DNA from: Curtobacterium salicis
Lineage (GTDB): Bacteria > Actinomycetota > Actinomycetes > Actinomycetales > Microbacteriaceae
DNA: 64,000 nucleotides
Assembly: GCF_011759505.1 (NCBI RefSeq)
Contig: NZ_JAAOYO010000004.1
Span: forward strand, 310,001 to 374,000
Reading direction: 5' to 3'
Positions within the stretch are counted from its first letter, which is position 1. The number at the start of each line of letters is the position of its first letter. Below, in pieces: positions 8,051-16,271 of this stretch. The translations under genes and the position numbers were made by a program. The notes beneath the pieces are model-generated. The model ran no database searches. It was not told where the DNA came from and saw only the letters and a list, made by a program, of their open reading frames with translations.

Positions 8051-9034
8051 TCAGGACGCCGCGGGGGCGGTGGTGCTGAACGTGACCTTGATCGCGCGGA
8101 CGAACTGCAGCGTCGGCTTGTCGTTCGCGTCGAGGACGAGCGAGCCGTCCGCGTTCGTCTTCGGGTCCGTGACGACGGAGCCGCCAGCGAAGGCGTGGAC
8201 GATCGACCGGTCCCGGAGGTGGTCGCTGTCGTAGTCCCACAGCTGCGTCACGGCGAGGCCGTTGCCGGCCGCGACACCGCCGCCCTTGGCGACACCGTTC
8301 GGGACCACCGGGGCCACGACGACCCAGGCGATCGCCGACTCGTGCACGAAGTACGACGCGGTCGGGTCGAGCTCGTCCATCTCGACGATGGTGAACCCGC
8401 CGAGCCGGCCGACGACGCCCTCGCGCAGCGCCTCGGGCAGCCCCGAGGTGTCGACGTCGAGCAGCTTCTCGGTCGATGCGATCGCCTCGGAGACGTCCGC
8501 ACCGACGAGCCAGTACCGGCCGGTGACCGGGACGTGCGCCTTCTGGAACAGCTTCCGGGCGCGGATCGCGACCTTGCGCGGGTCGGACTCGACCGGGTCG
8601 GCGGAGTTCGGGTTGAACTTCACCGAGTTGACGAACGTCGCGCCCGTGAGCGTCGAGACGACCACGGCGGCGACGGCGTCGCCGACCGCGGCGACCTGCG
8701 GGGACTGGACGTCGCGGACGTAGTCGACCTCGTCCAGCGTCTCCTCTTCCGGGGAGAGCGCGACGGCGCTGTAGATGTGCCGGTCCAGGGTGACCTGGAT
8801 CTTGGTGTTGACGAGTCGGTCGATGACGATCGCGTCGTCGCCGCGCCACTCCTTCTCACGGGCGACGAGCACGGCCGGGCGCTTGATGCCGACGGTGTCG
8901 CCCTCCGCGCCGCGGAAGTCCGCGACGCCGAGTTTCGTGGTGAAGAGCCCGGGGGCCTTGATGGTCTTCCGGAGCAGAGCCAGCGCGGTTGCCGCGAGCT
9001 TCGTGCCCTTGTTGAAGATGTTGTTGTCCGCCAC
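8051..9034 (-). CDS. Major capsid protein (P22 coat-like family)
   Basis: A 327-residue protein that forms the icosahedral shell. The N-terminus (NIFNKGTKLAATALALLRKT, then GDTVGIKRPAVL) matches the P22-type/Gp5 coat family common in actinophages, in which a helix precedes an HK97-fold P-domain. A second characteristic patch is TLDRHIYSAVALSPEE. No cleavable delta domain is evident; scaffolding is given by the separate gene just upstream. A purine-rich GGAGG lies before the ATG. Confidence 0.88.
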   Translation of the reverse strand: MADNNIFNKGTKLAATALALLRKTIKAPGLFTTKLGVADFRGAEGDTVGIKRPAVLVAREKEWRGDDAIVIDRLVNTKIQVTLDRHIYSAVALSPEEETLDEVDYVRDVQSPQVAAVGDAVAAVVVSTLTGATFVNSVKFNPNSADPVESDPRKVAIRARKLFQKAHVPVTGRYWLVGADVSEAIASTEKLLDVDTSGLPEALREGVVGRLGGFTIVEMDELDPTASYFVHESAIAWVVVAPVVPNGVAKGGGVAAGNGLAVTQLWDYDSDHLRDRSIVHAFAGGSVVTDPKTNADGSLVLDANDKPTLQFVRAIKVTFSTTAPAAS

Positions 9035-9093
9035 GGTTCCTCCTTGGTTGTGTGTTGTGGCCGCTTGGGGTTCGTGGCGAACGCCAGCGGGGG

Positions 9094-9588
9094 TTACCTG
9101 GCGGTTGCTGCCGCCACGACGTCGTCGACCGACATCTCGCCTTCACCGATCGGCTTCCCGGTGCTGCCCTGGCCGTCAGCGGACGGCGCGGCGGGCGGGG
9201 CCGGGACGAGTGCGAGCAGTTCGTCGGCGTGTGCCTCGAGCTCTTCGCGAGTCGAACCGCGGAGAGCGGATGCGCTGATCTTCCGATCGGCGAACTTCTT
9301 CTCCTCGGCCACCTCGTCGCGGAGCTTCGCAGCGGCTTCCTTGGCCTCGCGTTCCGCGTTGACCTTCTCCGCCGCCTCGGCGCGCGCCTGCAACTTCTCG
9401 AGCTCCGACTTCGTCGCTTCTTCGTGCTCGTCGAACTTCTTCGCCTTGTCGGCGTTCGACTTGGCCTGCTCCTCGTTCTTGCGGGAAAGGGCCTTCCACT
9501 TCTCGGCGTCGGCAAGTGCCTCTCGGAGCGCCTTCTGCTCCGGCGTTTCGCCGGGCTGGGTCTCGTCGGGCTTCTCGGGTTCTGGCAT
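9094..9588 (-). CDS. Capsid scaffolding protein
   Basis: A 164-residue, highly charged protein starting MPEPEKPDETQ. A preceding in-frame ATG is rejected because that extension is low-complexity and runs into the MuF gene. Residues about 18-110 are a continuous Lys/Glu/Ala coiled coil (KWKALSRKNEEQAKS and on), followed by a Pro/Ala hinge and an acidic C-terminus. This is the classic scaffold composition, and it lies immediately upstream of the coat gene. Confidence 0.85.
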   Translation of the reverse strand: MPEPEKPDETQPGETPEQKALREALADAEKWKALSRKNEEQAKSNADKAKKFDEHEEATKSELEKLQARAEAAEKVNAEREAKEAAAKLRDEVAEEKKFADRKISASALRGSTREELEAHADELLALVPAPPAAPSADGQGSTGKPIGEGEMSVDDVVAAATAR

Positions 9589-9652
9589 CGGTATCTCCCG
9601 TTTCGGGTGGGTGGTTTGACCGTTTCGGTCACTCCCCGCGGGTGCGGGGAAG

Positions 9653-10498
9653 TCAGTTGAGCGCTGCGATGTCCGCGGCGCTGGTGAACTTGTCGGACCG
9701 CCACGCGAGGGTGGGGCCGAGCTCGCCGTGGTCGTTGACGACGACGAGGTCCGTGAAGTCGCTGAGCGGCTTGCCGGCGGCGGACGTCTTGCCGAGGCCG
9801 AGGTCTCGCGCGCCGCGGTCGGTGCCGCCGAGCTTCTGGTCGATGAGCGCATGGGTGCGCTCGAGCAGGTCGGGGTCGAGGATCGTGGCCGGCCCGTCGG
9901 CCTCCTTGACGGGCTGCACGCCGCAGTCGCAGCCCGGGTGGATGGGCATGAGCGTCGACTTGGAGTACTTCTGCGTCGAAGCGATCGCGCACAGGGCGCA
10001 GTTCTCGAGGCCGGTCAGGACCCGGCGGTAGCCGTAGAACCCTGACTGCTCGAGCGCGCGCTGCGCCTGCCGGTTCTTCGCCTGCTGCAGTTCGGTCGAG
10101 ACGATGCTGATCAACCGGTCGAGCCCGTACGCCACGGCCGCGTCGAACGGAGAACCGTTCGAGAGCGCCGTGTACAGGGTGACCGCGCCGCGGCGGTAGA
10201 CGTCGGCCGAGGGGGTGCCCCGGTAGCCGAGGATCGCGTCACGGTCGACCGTCGCACCGGCGCTGGTGCCGGCGGCAAGGGCCGCCTGCCCGATGTAGGC
10301 GTTGGTCAGCGTCGCGGTGGCGATCTGGCCGGCCTGCACCTGCGGGAGGATCTGCGAGATCAGCCGGTCGATGTCGGCGTCGCGGTACGACGGCGACGCG
10401 TCCCACCGGGCGGCGGTGAGCGCGAGGGTCCGGTCTCGGATCTGCTTCGTCGTCGTCTGGTGGGCCGCGGTCAGCTGGTCAAGCGTTGCCAGCGCCAC
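9653..10498 (-). CDS. MuF-like minor head protein
   Basis: A 281-residue protein overlapping the portal gene end by 20 bases. The N-terminal half is helical. A Cys/His cluster, Cys167, Cys170, His187, Cys190 and Cys192 (ENCALC...HPGCDCG), is the mark of the Mu F / SPP1 gp7 family, which binds the portal and is packaged in the head. The C-terminal 75 residues (GGTDRGARDLGLGK and on) look like an extra domain. No toxin fusion is evident. Confidence 0.8.
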   Translation of the reverse strand: MALATLDQLTAAHQTTTKQIRDRTLALTAARWDASPSYRDADIDRLISQILPQVQAGQIATATLTNAYIGQAALAAGTSAGATVDRDAILGYRGTPSADVYRRGAVTLYTALSNGSPFDAAVAYGLDRLISIVSTELQQAKNRQAQRALEQSGFYGYRRVLTGLENCALCAIASTQKYSKSTLMPIHPGCDCGVQPVKEADGPATILDPDLLERTHALIDQKLGGTDRGARDLGLGKTSAAGKPLSDFTDLVVVNDHGELGPTLAWRSDKFTSAADIAALN

Positions 10499-11819
10499 CG
10501 GCTGCTCCGATCAGGGTTGCGGCGAGCAGCTGGTCGGTGGCGGCGTCAGCTTCGTCCTGCGCGATCTCGTCCGGCGACATGCCCATGATGTTCTGCTTGA
10601 TCCACCGGGCCGACATGCCGGCGTCCTTCGCCTGCTTCGCGGCCAGCGTCTTCTCCGTGAAGGAGACGTGCTCTGGCGGCAGCCACAGCAGTTCGACCGT
10701 CTCGCCGTCGTCGATGCCGAGCGCGCGGAGAGCGTCGAGGATCGAGCCCTCCATCGGCGCGGTGGCGCGCGCGATGCGGTCCTTCGCCTTCTGGATCTCG
10801 CCCTCCTTCGCGTTCGCCGCGCCCTCCGCGGACTGGTTCTCGCCCGAGGGGATGAAGACCGAGATCGGGGTGCGGGTGACGCCGGCGAAGTCGCGGGCGT
10901 CAGCCTTCTCACCCTCGAGCAGCGGACGGATGTCGGTCTGCTCGGACTCCCACACGTCGATGCCCTCGGGCAGGTCCCAGAGCGCGCCGGGGGCGGGCTC
11001 GAGGATCTTCGCCCAGTCGATCGAGTTGCCGTCTTCGTCCTCGGCGGGCAGTCCGCCCTTCATGGCTCGCTGCTTGAACGCTTGCATCGCCGTGACGACG
11101 AGGCGCTGCAGCTTGCCGAGATTCGCTCGGTCGATGACGTCGGTGTGCGTCTCGAACTCGGCGACGCTGTCCTTGTTCTCGAGGACGAACACCGGCACGC
11201 CGCCGGCGTACGTCTCGGCGGGACCGAGCTCGTCCCAGTCCCCGTCCACCAGGGGACGCGGCGTGCCGTTCTCGTTCGTGGAGTTGCGGACGAACTGCTG
11301 GCGGATGCCGGGCAGCCACACGAGCGCGTGGTCGAGGCCGGTGTCCGGGTCGCGCCATGCCTTGAGGGCCGCGCGGGCACGCCAGGGCTGCGTCGGGTCG
11401 GGGGCGGTGATGACCTGCTCGGGCATCTCGGAGGTGATGATCGGAGCGCCGTTGCGGACACCGGTGATGAGGTAGCCGACGCTCGTGGTCAGCATGTTCG
11501 AGATCGCGTCCGCGAAGACGACGTCGAGGCGGTTGTCGCGCCAGACGCGGCGCGCAGCGAGGACGCCCGGGCTGGTCATCGACGTCCCGACCCGGACCCC
11601 GTTCGGCACCATGCGGCCGCCCAGCGACTCGCAGGTGAGGCCGCCGTAGTTCGTGCGGGCTTTCTTCTGGAAGGCGACCCACGTCGCCCTCGTGTTCTTG
11701 CCCATCTCGGGCAGGGGCGCGTTCCCGTTGGCGTACGACCGGTTCTTCGCGATGCGCTTCTGGCGGGCGTCGAGACGCTTCGCCAGGATCGGGAGCCATT
11801 CGGCGGGTGTGGTAGCCAC
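10479..11819 (-). CDS. Portal protein (SPP1 gp6-like)
   Basis: A 446-residue protein following the large terminase with a 10-base gap. It has the features of the SPP1-type portal family: an N-terminal AEWLPILAKRLDARQKRIAK helix, an early Tyr/Gly/Pro stretch, a central LGKLQRLVVTAMQAFKQRA helix, an ISVFIPSGENQSAEG loop, and a long C-terminal helical crown domain. It forms the dodecameric DNA channel at one capsid vertex and docks the terminase. Confidence 0.9.
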   Translation of the reverse strand: MATTPAEWLPILAKRLDARQKRIAKNRSYANGNAPLPEMGKNTRATWVAFQKKARTNYGGLTCESLGGRMVPNGVRVGTSMTSPGVLAARRVWRDNRLDVVFADAISNMLTTSVGYLITGVRNGAPIITSEMPEQVITAPDPTQPWRARAALKAWRDPDTGLDHALVWLPGIRQQFVRNSTNENGTPRPLVDGDWDELGPAETYAGGVPVFVLENKDSVAEFETHTDVIDRANLGKLQRLVVTAMQAFKQRAMKGGLPAEDEDGNSIDWAKILEPAPGALWDLPEGIDVWESEQTDIRPLLEGEKADARDFAGVTRTPISVFIPSGENQSAEGAANAKEGEIQKAKDRIARATAPMEGSILDALRALGIDDGETVELLWLPPEHVSFTEKTLAAKQAKDAGMSARWIKQNIMGMSPDEIAQDEADAATDQLLAATLIGAAGGAGNA

Positions 11820-11829
11820 AGGACCCCTC

Positions 11830-13485
11830 TCAGTAGATGCGGCGGGCGGCGGTCTTCTTCTTCGTGAGCTTCGCGCCGAGCGCGTCGATGCCTGCCGCGT
11901 AGGCGAACATCGCGCCCCAGGCGGCGTCGATCTTCGAACCGTCCGGGTCGTGTTCCGGCTTCATCAGCACGTACCCGGACCGGCGGCGGTCGCGGCGTGC
12001 GTTGATGAAGTGGGAGGTGAGCTCGGGCGAGCCGTCGTAGGTGATCGACTCCTTGCCGGCGGAGATCGCCGACTCGAGTTGGTCGAACGTGCCCGTCGTC
12101 CGGGCGAGGTCCTTCTGTCGCCATCGGATGGGCTCGTCGCGGGACATCCGGACCTTGAACCGCTTCGCGTACTCGGCCTCCCACGTCTTCACGTGCCCGG
12201 CCCAGCCCGCGGACGGGTCCGCGTAGAACCCGACGACGTTGTAGTCCTTGAACGCCTGCCGGACGGCCGCCTCGATCTCGAGGACGGGCGGACGCCAGCC
12301 CTCGCCCTTCGGCCCGTCGGGCTGCTCCCACACGCCGATCTGGAAGAGGTGCTTCTGCGTGACGGAGTAGCCGATCAGGACCGTCGAGTCGGCGGTGCCC
12401 TTGCCGGGCTTGCGTCCCTCCGAGCCGTCGAAGCCGAGGGTCACGGGCTCGGTTTTCGAGATGACCTTCTCGAGATCCTGGATCGCGCGGAGCTCGGGCT
12501 GCGAGACGAACGAGTTCGTCGCGTGGGTGATCTGGTTGAGGAAGTCGGCGCGGAGCACCTGCGGGTCGTTCGAGGTGTCGAGGAACGCCAGCGCCTGCCG
12601 CTCGATCGGGGCCCACCCGGGCTCGCACGGCGGCTCGTGGATGACGCAGCCGTCGGGGTGGTCCGAACTGTCCCCGTACGCGTACCGGAGGCCGGCGATC
12701 AGGGACTCGCGGTCCGCCGGGTCCGTGTCGGCCGGCGCTTCGCGGTGGTCGTACAGGATCTGCCGCGCGGCAGCGAGGTCGGGGTACTTCCCGGACTCGA
12801 TCAGGTCCCAGTCGCGCGCGGACGCCTCGGCGACCGAGTTCTCACCCGGGGTGAACGCGTTCGGGGACTCGATCGTGATCCCGGACGCCTTCGTCGAGTT
12901 GTTGCGGATGTTCTGCGCGAGGCGGAGACCGCCGTTGCCCTTCACCCACTCTTCGGTCTGGTCCATGATCGCGGCGACCTGGCCGGGGAGGCCCTTGATG
13001 GACCGACCGGACGAGGTGCGCGGCTCGATCTTGCCGCCGGGGATCCCGATGAACGTGTCCATCGGGTCGACGTCGAACTCGTTCACGAGCGCGTCGAGGC
13101 GGGCCATCTCGAGCATCGGTGCCCACGTGTTCTGCACCTGGTCGTCCGAGGTCGCAGTGACCGGGACGTTGATGATCGTCTTGAGGTCAGACCAGGGCCG
13201 GGCGACCGGCTGACCGTCGGCGTCCCAGCCGTCGGGCACGACCTCGAACAGCGCTTCGCTGATACCGATCGCGCCGAGGTTCGGGGACTTGCCCCAGCCT
13301 CGGGGGCGCTGGATGATGGCGCGCGTCTTGATGCGCTTGCAGGTGAGCGGGTCGATCTCGTAGAGACGAATCAGGAACTCAAGCTGCTCGCGCGTGACGA
13401 AGTACTCCAAGTACTCGGCCATCTGGTCGGCGACATGGAAGCCGAGCGTCGGGAACGTCTCGCCATCGAGCGGTCGCCACGGCAT
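11830..13485 (-). CDS. Terminase large subunit
   Basis: A 551-residue packaging motor. The ATPase domain has a Walker A-like RPRGWGKS (about 60-67), with the Trp variant common in actinophage terminases, and a Walker B-like AAIMDQTE (about 171-178) with the catalytic Glu. The C-terminal RNase H-like nuclease supplies acidic residues in LGFDGSEG, GFYADPSAG and the terminal KIDAAWGAMFAYAAG segment. The gene overlaps the small subunit by TGATG, indicating coupled translation. Confidence 0.95.
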   Translation of the reverse strand: MPWRPLDGETFPTLGFHVADQMAEYLEYFVTREQLEFLIRLYEIDPLTCKRIKTRAIIQRPRGWGKSPNLGAIGISEALFEVVPDGWDADGQPVARPWSDLKTIINVPVTATSDDQVQNTWAPMLEMARLDALVNEFDVDPMDTFIGIPGGKIEPRTSSGRSIKGLPGQVAAIMDQTEEWVKGNGGLRLAQNIRNNSTKASGITIESPNAFTPGENSVAEASARDWDLIESGKYPDLAAARQILYDHREAPADTDPADRESLIAGLRYAYGDSSDHPDGCVIHEPPCEPGWAPIERQALAFLDTSNDPQVLRADFLNQITHATNSFVSQPELRAIQDLEKVISKTEPVTLGFDGSEGRKPGKGTADSTVLIGYSVTQKHLFQIGVWEQPDGPKGEGWRPPVLEIEAAVRQAFKDYNVVGFYADPSAGWAGHVKTWEAEYAKRFKVRMSRDEPIRWRQKDLARTTGTFDQLESAISAGKESITYDGSPELTSHFINARRDRRRSGYVLMKPEHDPDGSKIDAAWGAMFAYAAGIDALGAKLTKKKTAARRIY

Positions 13486-13955
13486 CAGTCCGCCGTCGCT
13501 TCCGGGGGTAGTGCGATGCCGCCGAAGCGGTCACGTGAGCTCGTGCGGCGGGCCGTGGTCTTCGTCTCCGCCTCCTCGGCCTGCGCGAATGTGATCCGAA
13601 GCCGCGCGCGGTCCTCCGGGGTCGCGCCGAACTTCGCCGTGCGGAGCCGGAGCTCGGCGGCGAGCTTGATGTCGCCGTTCCAGTAGCGCGCGTGTATGAG
13701 CGCGGTGTCGCGCAGCTCCGACCAGTCGGTCGCGGTGAAGTCGAGCGAGAGGGGCGACGTCGCCCACATGTCCCACCACTCGCGGGTGATGGCCGGCCAC
13801 CGGAACTCGCGGAGACCGCCGTCCTCCTCGACGGAGATAGTCGGCAGCTCGGGCTGCGGCACGACAGCGCGCGGCAGGATCCGAACGACAGCCGGCTCTG
13901 CGTTACGCCGAGCGCGCTTGCTCGAATCCTTCGGTGCGGGTCCTCGTCCAGACAT
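13485..13955 (-). CDS. Terminase small subunit
   Basis: A 156-residue protein starting MSGRGPAPKDSSKRARRN, preceded by an AGAGGTG ribosome site; in-frame ATGs further upstream are rejected. The basic N-terminus resembles many actinophage small terminase subunits that recognise pac/cos DNA. Aromatic residues in REWWDMWATSP and the WSELRDTALIHARYW helix are typical of this family. Confidence 0.8.
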   Translation of the reverse strand: MSGRGPAPKDSSKRARRNAEPAVVRILPRAVVPQPELPTISVEEDGGLREFRWPAITREWWDMWATSPLSLDFTATDWSELRDTALIHARYWNGDIKLAAELRLRTAKFGATPEDRARLRITFAQAEEAETKTTARRTSSRDRFGGIALPPEATAD

Positions 13956-14074
13956 GACGCACCTCTTTCCGATCGACGGCATCAACACCGGCCCGGAACA
14001 CTCAGGGTGGCGGTGCCTTCTGCAAAGCGGTAGGAAGGTGAACGACAATCACGTCCCGACAAAGGAGTACGACC

Positions 14075-14467
14075 GTGGTCGATGACAGCGACATCAACGA
14101 GTACCGGACCATCACCGGTGTCGAGCAGGAGAATCTCATTGTCGAGGGCGGGCAGCAGTTGACCTTGCTCGGGACCGCTCATGGCTCTGTGCATGTTCGC
14201 GAAGGCGGGCGTCTTTACCTCGGGGGCGTGGAGGCAGGCGCGCTCTCCGTGGATCTCGGCGGTGAAGCCGTGATACGCGGGCGACTGGATGGCGGGATCG
14301 CCCACAACGACGGGGACATCCTGGTCGCGGAGGGCGCTTTCATCGGTGATCTCGTCATGGGAGCCAGCGGTCTTGAGCACCCCCGGTCGGGCACGACCTA
14401 TACGGTGACGGACAAAACGCCCGTCCACCGCGTAGCTGGAGTTGGCCGTTCCATCACTCTCGCCTGA
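14075..14467 (+). CDS. Predicted beta-helical (bactofilin-like?) accessory protein
   Basis: A 130-residue protein with GTG start, preceded by AAAGGAG 7 bases upstream. It reads against the surrounding late genes. The sequence is a series of short beta strands separated by Gly (LTLLGTAHGSVHVREGGRLY, then GALSVDLGGEAVIRGRLDGG), as in polymer-forming cytoskeletal (bactofilin) or other right-handed beta-helix proteins. It has no signal peptide. Placement between terS and the HNH gene, on the opposite strand, suggests a moron expressed from the prophage. The function is unknown. Confidence 0.7.
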   Translation: MVDDSDINEYRTITGVEQENLIVEGGQQLTLLGTAHGSVHVREGGRLYLGGVEAGALSVDLGGEAVIRGRLDGGIAHNDGDILVAEGAFIGDLVMGASGLEHPRSGTTYTVTDKTPVHRVAGVGRSITLA

Positions 14468-14613
14468 TCTGCGAGTTTGCGTCAGGAGTTGAGATCTCCA
14501 GACCCGTACAGGGCTGGAGCCACAGCACCTCTACGACCGGACGCGCCCCCGGGGGAGGGGGTGGTGGGGGTGGTGCTGTGCACTCGCGTGCGGCTCGTTG
14601 ATGGTTCGGGTGT

Positions 14614-14925
14614 CTACCTGAGTCCGGGGTGCTTCTCGCGGGGCTTACGGGCCGACGGGACGCGGGTGAAGCGTCGTGCTTCGAGTGCTTCGCGTGCGGT
14701 CTTCTTGTCGTGATGCCATGAGCACAACCATTGAAGGTTCGAGAGTGCGTGGTTGTCGCCGTGCACGATGTGGTCGCAGTCCGTGCCGACCTCGACGCAT
14801 CGTGTGCCGTCGCGCATCGTCGCTTGGCATCGTCCGCCGGCTCGGTCGCGCACTGTGTCGCGTCGTTCGTCCCAGTCGCGCGGCAGTCGTTGCTTGCGCG
14901 TGCTGCCTGACCACTGCTCACCCAC
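14614..14925 (-). CDS. HNH endonuclease
   Basis: A 103-residue nuclease with GTG start at 14925 and CAGGAG ribosome site. The HNH core runs from about residue 28 to 75: GGRCQA...TRC zinc ligands, then CDHIVHGDNHALSNLQWLC with the catalytic His and Asn, and a closing CSWHH. Small HNH proteins beside the terminase assist DNA packaging (HK97 gp74 is the known case), and this gene lies just upstream of the terminase module. Confidence 0.88.
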   Translation of the reverse strand: MGEQWSGSTRKQRLPRDWDERRDTVRDRAGGRCQATMRDGTRCVEVGTDCDHIVHGDNHALSNLQWLCSWHHDKKTAREALEARRFTRVPSARKPREKHPGLR

Positions 14926-14940
14926 GTCGTGCTCCTGCCA

Positions 14941-15141
14941 TCAGCGCTCGTCGTCGACCTGCCATGCGTACAGCGGCGCACCCTCGCCGTCGTAGCCGAT
15001 GGGCTCGAGCGAGGTGCGGCTGTTCACCCTGGTGCGGTGCGCGCAGTCAGGGTCTGGGAAGCGTGGGACGGGTAGCCGGGTGGGGACTCCGGCTTGCAGG
15101 GGGTCCGGGTATCCGGGTGCAACGGGGGCCCCGGCGGTCAT
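14941..15141 (-). CDS. Small hypothetical phage protein
   Basis: A 66-residue Pro-rich protein (MTAGAPVAPGYPDPLQAGVP at the start, ending in GEGAPLYAWQVDDER). It fills the space between two minus-strand genes with short gaps of 15 and 8 bases and so fits the operon. I recognise no domain. Confidence 0.5.
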   Translation of the reverse strand: MTAGAPVAPGYPDPLQAGVPTRLPVPRFPDPDCAHRTRVNSRTSLEPIGYDGEGAPLYAWQVDDER

Positions 15142-15149
15142 GGTCGGGC

Positions 15150-15395
15150 CTACTCCCGGGTGGGCTGCTCGGCCGCGAGGAATGCGACGGTGCCGTCCGT
15201 GAACATCACGTCGACTCCGGTCACTTCACCGAATGCACGCTTGATGTCGATGCGGTCGAGTTTGGTGGTGGGCTCGTAGGCGTGCGCGATGAGTAGTGCG
15301 CGGAGGTCACTGAGGTTCACGGCCAGCTTCCATGTCGTCGGCTTGAGTGGTTCAAGGATGAAGTCAGCACTGCTCAGACGTCTCCAGCGCAACAC
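15150..15395 (-). CDS. Small hypothetical phage protein
   Basis: An 81-residue protein with GTG start at 15395. The body (TTWKLAVNLSDLRALLIAHA and on) looks like an alpha/beta fold with an ending FTDGTVAFLAAEQPTRE. It is divergent from the gene at 15413, with only 17 bases between the two starts, so their promoters must lie partly inside each other's coding region. No function is assigned. Confidence 0.6.
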   Translation of the reverse strand: MLRWRRLSSADFILEPLKPTTWKLAVNLSDLRALLIAHAYEPTTKLDRIDIKRAFGEVTGVDVMFTDGTVAFLAAEQPTRE

Positions 15396-15412
15396 ACGGC
15401 TAGGCTCGTAAG

Positions 15413-15775
15413 GTGATCACGACTCTCGCTGCGGAGAGCCTCGACGGGGAATCCTTCGAGGCCCGCGTAATCTCGCCGGACGAAGGACCTCAGATCATCG
15501 CCGTCAAGCAGACAACGGTGAAGAGTGGCTTGGAGAGCTACCTAGGCTTCGACCTGATGCTCGATCCGTCAGGCGTCCAGGTCCAAGCCCCGTCTGGGGC
15601 GGTCGGATTCCAGATGCGACTCGAGTTCCAGTCGATGGGGAAACGCCGAATGAGCTCGGATGGCGTGACGTTCTACGACGGGGACGTCATCCCGCTGTGG
15701 CTTCAGCTGCGAACCGAGATACCAGCGCAGGTGCCGTTCGAGGACGTCTCCATTGAACTGTGGCTGTCTGAGTAG
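15413..15775 (+). CDS. Hypothetical prophage accessory protein
   Basis: A 120-residue protein with GTG start. There is no ribosome site, but a TAGGCT hexamer at 15401-15406 stands exactly 6 bases before the GTG, suggesting a leaderless transcript. The protein is beta-rich with few charged clusters (GLESYLGFDLMLDPSGVQVQ, FYDGDVIPLWLQLR). The family is not recognised. The gene ends 2 bases before the phage tRNA on the other strand. Confidence 0.6.
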   Translation: MITTLAAESLDGESFEARVISPDEGPQIIAVKQTTVKSGLESYLGFDLMLDPSGVQVQAPSGAVGFQMRLEFQSMGKRRMSSDGVTFYDGDVIPLWLQLRTEIPAQVPFEDVSIELWLSE

Positions 15776-15777
15776 AG

Positions 15778-15849
15778 AGCGCCCCGGCAGATTCGAACTG
15801 CCGACCATCGAGGTAGAAGCTCGTTGCTCTTCCGCTGAGCTAGGGGCGC
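15778..15849 (-). tRNA. tRNA-Arg (anticodon UCU), prophage-encoded
   Basis: A 72-nt cloverleaf: 7-bp acceptor stem GCGCCCC/GGGGCGC, D-stem GCTC/GAGC, anticodon stem with four pairs plus one A-A mismatch at its outer pair, loop CTTCTAC giving UCU, T-stem GGCAG/CTGCC with TTCGAAT loop. CCA is not encoded. It would read AGA, a rare codon in this GC-rich host, and lies among phage accessory genes. Confidence 0.85.
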
Positions 15850-15919
15850 GTGGTGCCCGACAAGTTGTCGGCGGTGGAGGAGATGATGCAGCCCATCCCT
15901 CTAACGAAAGGCGTTACTC

Positions 15920-16099
15920 ATGGCTGCTGATGGCTTCAAGGTTCAGGCGAAGGCTTACGACACCGAAATCAAGCTCTTGGCTCAGATCGACAAGGCGATC
16001 GAGGATGGGTGGCCGACTCAGCAGATCCAAGACCTCGCGCTGGCCTATCGCTACGTCTTGGGTGGGAACCAGCCGGGCGCGGTCGTCATCAAGAAGTAG
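15920..16099 (+). CDS. Small 59-residue phage protein
   Basis: A short open frame from ATG 15920 to TAG 16097-16099, followed 21 bases later by a strong hairpin terminator. The protein is MAADGFKVQAKAYDTEIKLL, then a helical segment (AQIDKAIEDGW) and a short basic end (AVVIKK). Codon use is normal, and the gene is on the same strand as the next moron. No family is recognised. The ribosome site is weak (GAAAGG). Confidence 0.55.
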   Translation: MAADGFKVQAKAYDTEIKLLAQIDKAIEDGWPTQQIQDLALAYRYVLGGNQPGAVVIKK

Positions 16100-16120
16100 A
16101 TCCTGACGATCACTAACGCA

Positions 16121-16154
16121 GCATGCCCGCCGGGGAATCTCCTAGCGGGCATGC
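16121..16154 (+). terminator. Hairpin terminator after the 59-residue gene
   Basis: A perfect 10-bp stem, GCATGCCCGC with its complement GCGGGCATGC and a 14-base loop, starting 21 bases after the stop codon. It probably works in both directions; no long T run follows. Confidence 0.6.
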
Positions 16155-16191
16155 GGTGTCACGAAAAGTATAACGCCATCAGTGCCTGGGT

Positions 16192-16220
16192 TTGTCAAGT
16201 CAGTAACGGCAAGTTGTAAC
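16192..16220 (+). promoter_or_regulatory. Promoter with overlapping inverted repeat (moron membrane gene)
   Basis: TTGTCA at 16192-16197 and TGTAAC at 16215-16220 are separated by 17 bases, a good sigma-70-type promoter about 50 bases before the gene at 16272. An inverted repeat of 8 matches in 9 (GTCAGTAAC at 16199-16207 against GTAACTGAC at 16216-16224) spans the spacer and -10 and may be an operator. Confidence 0.6.
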
Positions 16221-16271
16221 TGACAGACCGGGATGGGCCGCCGATAGCTCCCGAGGAACCTAGGGGGACAG

